Assembly: GCF_000239275.1 (NCBI RefSeq)
Contig: NZ_JH417567.1
Span: 6,510-65,795 of the forward strand
DNA from: Megasphaera geminata F0357
GTDB taxonomy: Bacteria > Bacillota > Negativicutes > Veillonellales > Megasphaeraceae
Direction: 5' to 3'
DNA length: 59,286 nt
The position numbers were made by a program, and so were the translations under genes. The notes under the pieces were generated by a model that was not told the origin of the DNA, searched no databases, and saw nothing but the letters and a program-made list of their open reading frames with translations. This document shows, piece by piece, positions 56,997-59,286 of the stretch (position 1 is its first letter; each line of letters opens with the position of its first letter).

Positions 56997-58109
56997 TCAG
57001 TAGAGGCTTTGGTAGATTTCCAGGTAATCCCCTTCTTTTAAGGGAACAAAGTTATTGTCTGTCAGTCGCTTTTGATTGGTTGCCACGGAATTGGCAAAAC
57101 TTTTTAAGTCGCTTTCTTTTACTCCGTATTCATGTAGGGGCTTTTTCGGCAAAATAACATTAAGAAGAGTTTCCAGTTCTTCATAAACCCGATCCGTCGT
57201 CGTATCCAGAAGGTTCGCTATAAAAGCATTGAGCCTGGAAATTTCGCCGTCTTGCCGGCGCTGCATGTAGGCTTTCATCACTCCTGTAAACATGGCGTAA
57301 TTCGATTCGCCGTGGGCTACGTGATACATAGCGCCCAAAGGATAAGACATGGCATGTACGGCCGCACAGCCGGCATTACCGAAGGCTATGCCCGCATAGG
57401 TTGAGGCCATAAGGAAGTCTTCCTGTAAAGGAAAGCGGGCATCAATACCGCGCTCCCTAATCTGTATGTAGCCGCCGATGATCTTCTCAATGGCCTTATA
57501 GCTGAATATTTTTGTCGTTTCCGAGGCCTTCGGCGAAAGAGCCGATTCAACGGCATGAACGAGGGCATCAATGGAGCTCGTCGCAAAAACCTTGGACGGG
57601 AGCGTCTGCAAAAGTTCGGGCACAAGAATAGCTTTATCCGCATAAAATGCTTCTACGGCAAGACCCTTTTTCATATTTCTGCCGTTCAGGGAAAGGACGG
57701 CCACATTCGTTACTTCACTGCCTGTGCCGCACGTTGTCGGCACGATAACCAATTCTCTCTCCTTAACCGGTTCCATTATACCGTCGTAGAGATCAAGGAC
57801 AGGAATAACGTTTTTCAGACAAAAGAATTTGGCCAGATCGATGATTGTACCGCCGCCGATGGCGATGATCTGTTTCGGATTTCCCTGAATATCTTTATAA
57901 ATGGCTTCAGTCATATCATCGGACGGCTCACCCGCACCGTATTCTTCCTGGAAAATAACCTGACAGGGCAGATTGAATTCCGCAAAATAAGGGCCGTAAA
58001 TATATTGATTTGTAAGAATCAAGTCATCGGCCGTAATATTCAGGTCGATAACCATTTGTCTGCATGTGTGATAGTGTAAAATCGTGGCTTTCAGTGCCAA
58101 TTCCTGCAT
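56997..58109 (-). CDS. Iron-containing alcohol dehydrogenase, 4-hydroxybutyrate dehydrogenase-like
   Basis: The 370-residue product is a group III alcohol dehydrogenase. It shows the NAD-binding QIIAIGGGTIIDLAKFF, VIVPTTCGTGSEVTNVAVLS, the metal-ligand region SSIDALVHAVESALSPKASE and the histidines in CAAVHAMSYPLGAMYHVAHG. Length and overall sequence resemble the 4-hydroxybutyrate dehydrogenase of Clostridium kluyveri, which interconverts succinate semialdehyde and 4-hydroxybutyrate. No succinyl-CoA or 4-hydroxybutyrate CoA-transferase genes are adjacent, so the substrate remains inference. The ATG at 58109 has AAGGATGG upstream. Confidence 0.82.
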   Translation of the reverse strand: MQELALKATILHYHTCRQMVIDLNITADDLILTNQYIYGPYFAEFNLPCQVIFQEEYGAGEPSDDMTEAIYKDIQGNPKQIIAIGGGTIIDLAKFFCLKNVIPVLDLYDGIMEPVKERELVIVPTTCGTGSEVTNVAVLSLNGRNMKKGLAVEAFYADKAILVPELLQTLPSKVFATSSIDALVHAVESALSPKASETTKIFSYKAIEKIIGGYIQIRERGIDARFPLQEDFLMASTYAGIAFGNAGCAAVHAMSYPLGAMYHVAHGESNYAMFTGVMKAYMQRRQDGEISRLNAFIANLLDTTTDRVYEELETLLNVILPKKPLHEYGVKESDLKSFANSVATNQKRLTDNNFVPLKEGDYLEIYQSLY

Positions 58110-58199
58110 TGTAATCCATCCTTTCACGAACGCATGTATACTATGTTCTTATTATAACATACTCTCCGCTTCCTGTACGAGAATTGCCATGCTTCTCTG

Positions 58200-59249
58200 C
58201 TATAAGACCCGCAGCTGCGTACCTTTATCCGTATGCAGCCGCCATGTTCCCCGTCCTGTCTCAATTCGCAGTACGCCTGTAGCGAGACTGTTATCTTCCA
58301 TCCATTTAATACCGATGCGTAAGGCAGGCCCGATTTTCATGTTTTCGTTTTTATAGCCGCGTGTGCGCGATGTATCTTTTCGATTATAAGCAACGGTCAC
58401 TGTACCGTCAGGATTGAGTTCTTCAAGTAAATGTCGGATTTGTCTGCCATATCGGAGAGAATCGACCATTTCACCCATAGCGGGAGCATAAGCGCCGCCG
58501 AGGATATTCACGGCCCGGTCAAGTTCTTCCGTCGCTTGCAGACCTGTGCGTATGCAGGCAATACCGTTACGCAGGAAACGCTCTTTCATAAAAGCGGCCC
58601 GACGTACACCCTCGTCAACGGTTAACGGTCTGTAGCTCCCTTCTTTATAGAGGTCGGCCAGTTCCGTATTATCGATGACGACAACCGGATAGATACGTGT
58701 AAAATCGGGTTTCAACGCACAAATTCTCTCTGTCGTGGCCATCAGGCTGGCCCGGTCTTCCTCAGGCAGTCCCGGCATGAGCTGTAATCCGACGGCAAAA
58801 TTTTGTTCCCGCAACAGCATAACAGCCCGCTCCACATCTGTTGCCGTATGGCCGCGCTTCGCTTTACGGAGAACGGCATCGTCCATGGACTGAACGCCCA
58901 GTTCAACGACGGTAACACCATATTTCTTTAACCGCGCCAACTTGTCCGGCGTGATACAATCCGGCCGTGTCGAACAGCGTACGGCGGCAATTTTTCCCGC
59001 CTTTAAGGCTTCGTATGCAGGCCGCAGCAGCTCTTCCTGCAACGCCTCAGCAACAGCCGTAAAAGAACCGCCGTAAAAGGCAACTTCCCAATGACGCGCT
59101 TTCCCCCGTGTATATTTTTCAATGCGTCTTGCCACCTCCTGACCTGTCGGCACGTCTTTGTGTCCCGTAATTTTCTGCTGATTACAGAAAATACACCGAT
59201 AAGGACAGCCCAAATGGGGAATAAAAACGGGAATAATCGATGTTTTCAT
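58200..59249 (-). CDS. Elp3-like radical SAM protein
   Basis: The 349-residue product has the radical SAM motif CPYRCIFCNQQ near the N-terminus, then VAFYGGSFTAV, the SAM-binding VVELGVQSMDDAVLRKAKRG and GLQLMPGLPEED. The C-terminal extension after residue 260 is family-specific. In Firmicutes this gene usually lies near rnc and smc. Members resemble the Elp3/HemN radical SAM group, and the reaction is unknown. It ends the window, with only 37 bases beyond its start. Confidence 0.82.
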   Translation of the reverse strand: MKTSIIPVFIPHLGCPYRCIFCNQQKITGHKDVPTGQEVARRIEKYTRGKARHWEVAFYGGSFTAVAEALQEELLRPAYEALKAGKIAAVRCSTRPDCITPDKLARLKKYGVTVVELGVQSMDDAVLRKAKRGHTATDVERAVMLLREQNFAVGLQLMPGLPEEDRASLMATTERICALKPDFTRIYPVVVIDNTELADLYKEGSYRPLTVDEGVRRAAFMKERFLRNGIACIRTGLQATEELDRAVNILGGAYAPAMGEMVDSLRYGRQIRHLLEELNPDGTVTVAYNRKDTSRTRGYKNENMKIGPALRIGIKWMEDNSLATGVLRIETGRGTWRLHTDKGTQLRVL

Positions 59250-59286
59250 ACAGTCTCCTGAAAAAAAGGCCGATGCGGATGCATCG

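Overview
The window looks like a chromosomal segment of a low-to-moderate GC Firmicute, most likely a Negativicute (Veillonellales; Megasphaera/Dialister-like). The reasons are two T-box leaders, consensus TTGACA/TATAAT promoters, strong GGAGG ribosome sites, and a core gene order rny-recX-recA-cinA-rimO-(binding protein)-rodZ-like-ftsK next to pheST, rpsO, pnp and dut. Genes for acyl-CoA dehydrogenase, 4-hydroxybutyrate dehydrogenase and malic/malolactic enzyme suggest an anaerobic fermenter. The genus is inference. Almost every gene lies on the minus strand, so transcription mostly runs from high to low coordinates.

About 0.3-9.2 kb is AT-richer, accessory and heavily decayed. It holds a flavin-reductase-like gene, a frameshifted DUF4143-type AAA ATPase with paired palindromes around its promoter, an AlbA/RecG-like pseudogene, an alpha/beta hydrolase and an acyltransferase. 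From 5.8 to 9.3 kb it contains what I read as the scar of one or two integrative elements in the 3' end of rlmD: three rlmD-end-like att motifs, a broken large serine recombinase, a type III Mod fragment, a RhuM pseudogene and an intact RelBE-type toxin-antitoxin pair.

9.1-25.6 kb is housekeeping: rlmD-pdp-deoB (pyrimidine salvage), a MocR regulator divergent from a MATE exporter, a NUDIX hydrolase, dut, pnp, rpsO, then pheS-pheT under a Phe T-box, an acyl-CoA dehydrogenase and two hot-dog thioesterases. An unassigned structured RNA of about 230 nt lies at 25.67-25.90 kb with its own -10 box and terminator.

26-36.5 kb carries RNA decay, recombination and chromosome segregation genes (rny, recX, recA, cinA, rimO, a membrane-anchored binding protein, a RodZ-like protein, ftsK), followed by a probable 6S RNA. 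36.5-41.5 kb is the serine block (serS, a histidine phosphatase, serA, serC). serC is preceded by an unusual T-box leader with one Stem I region but two antiterminator-terminator modules. 41.6-59.3 kb holds sodA, a site-2 protease, an orphan zinc-binding lipoprotein gene, PhzF, a zinc macrodomain ADP-ribosylhydrolase, an operon of a pentapeptide protein, an unknown protein and a secreted nuclease, a WG-repeat secreted protein, a phosphoribosyltransferase, a malic/malolactic enzyme, a YeeE/YedE remnant, an iron-type alcohol dehydrogenase and a radical SAM protein.

Many normally indispensable genes (dut, ftsK twice, serA, serC), a site-2 protease gene and a membrane protein gene are each interrupted by a one-base shift, mostly in or beside short homopolymers. 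This points to base-calling errors in the assembly more than to real gene loss. By contrast, the 2.9-9.2 kb pseudogenes show stops, deletions and truncation typical of true decay.
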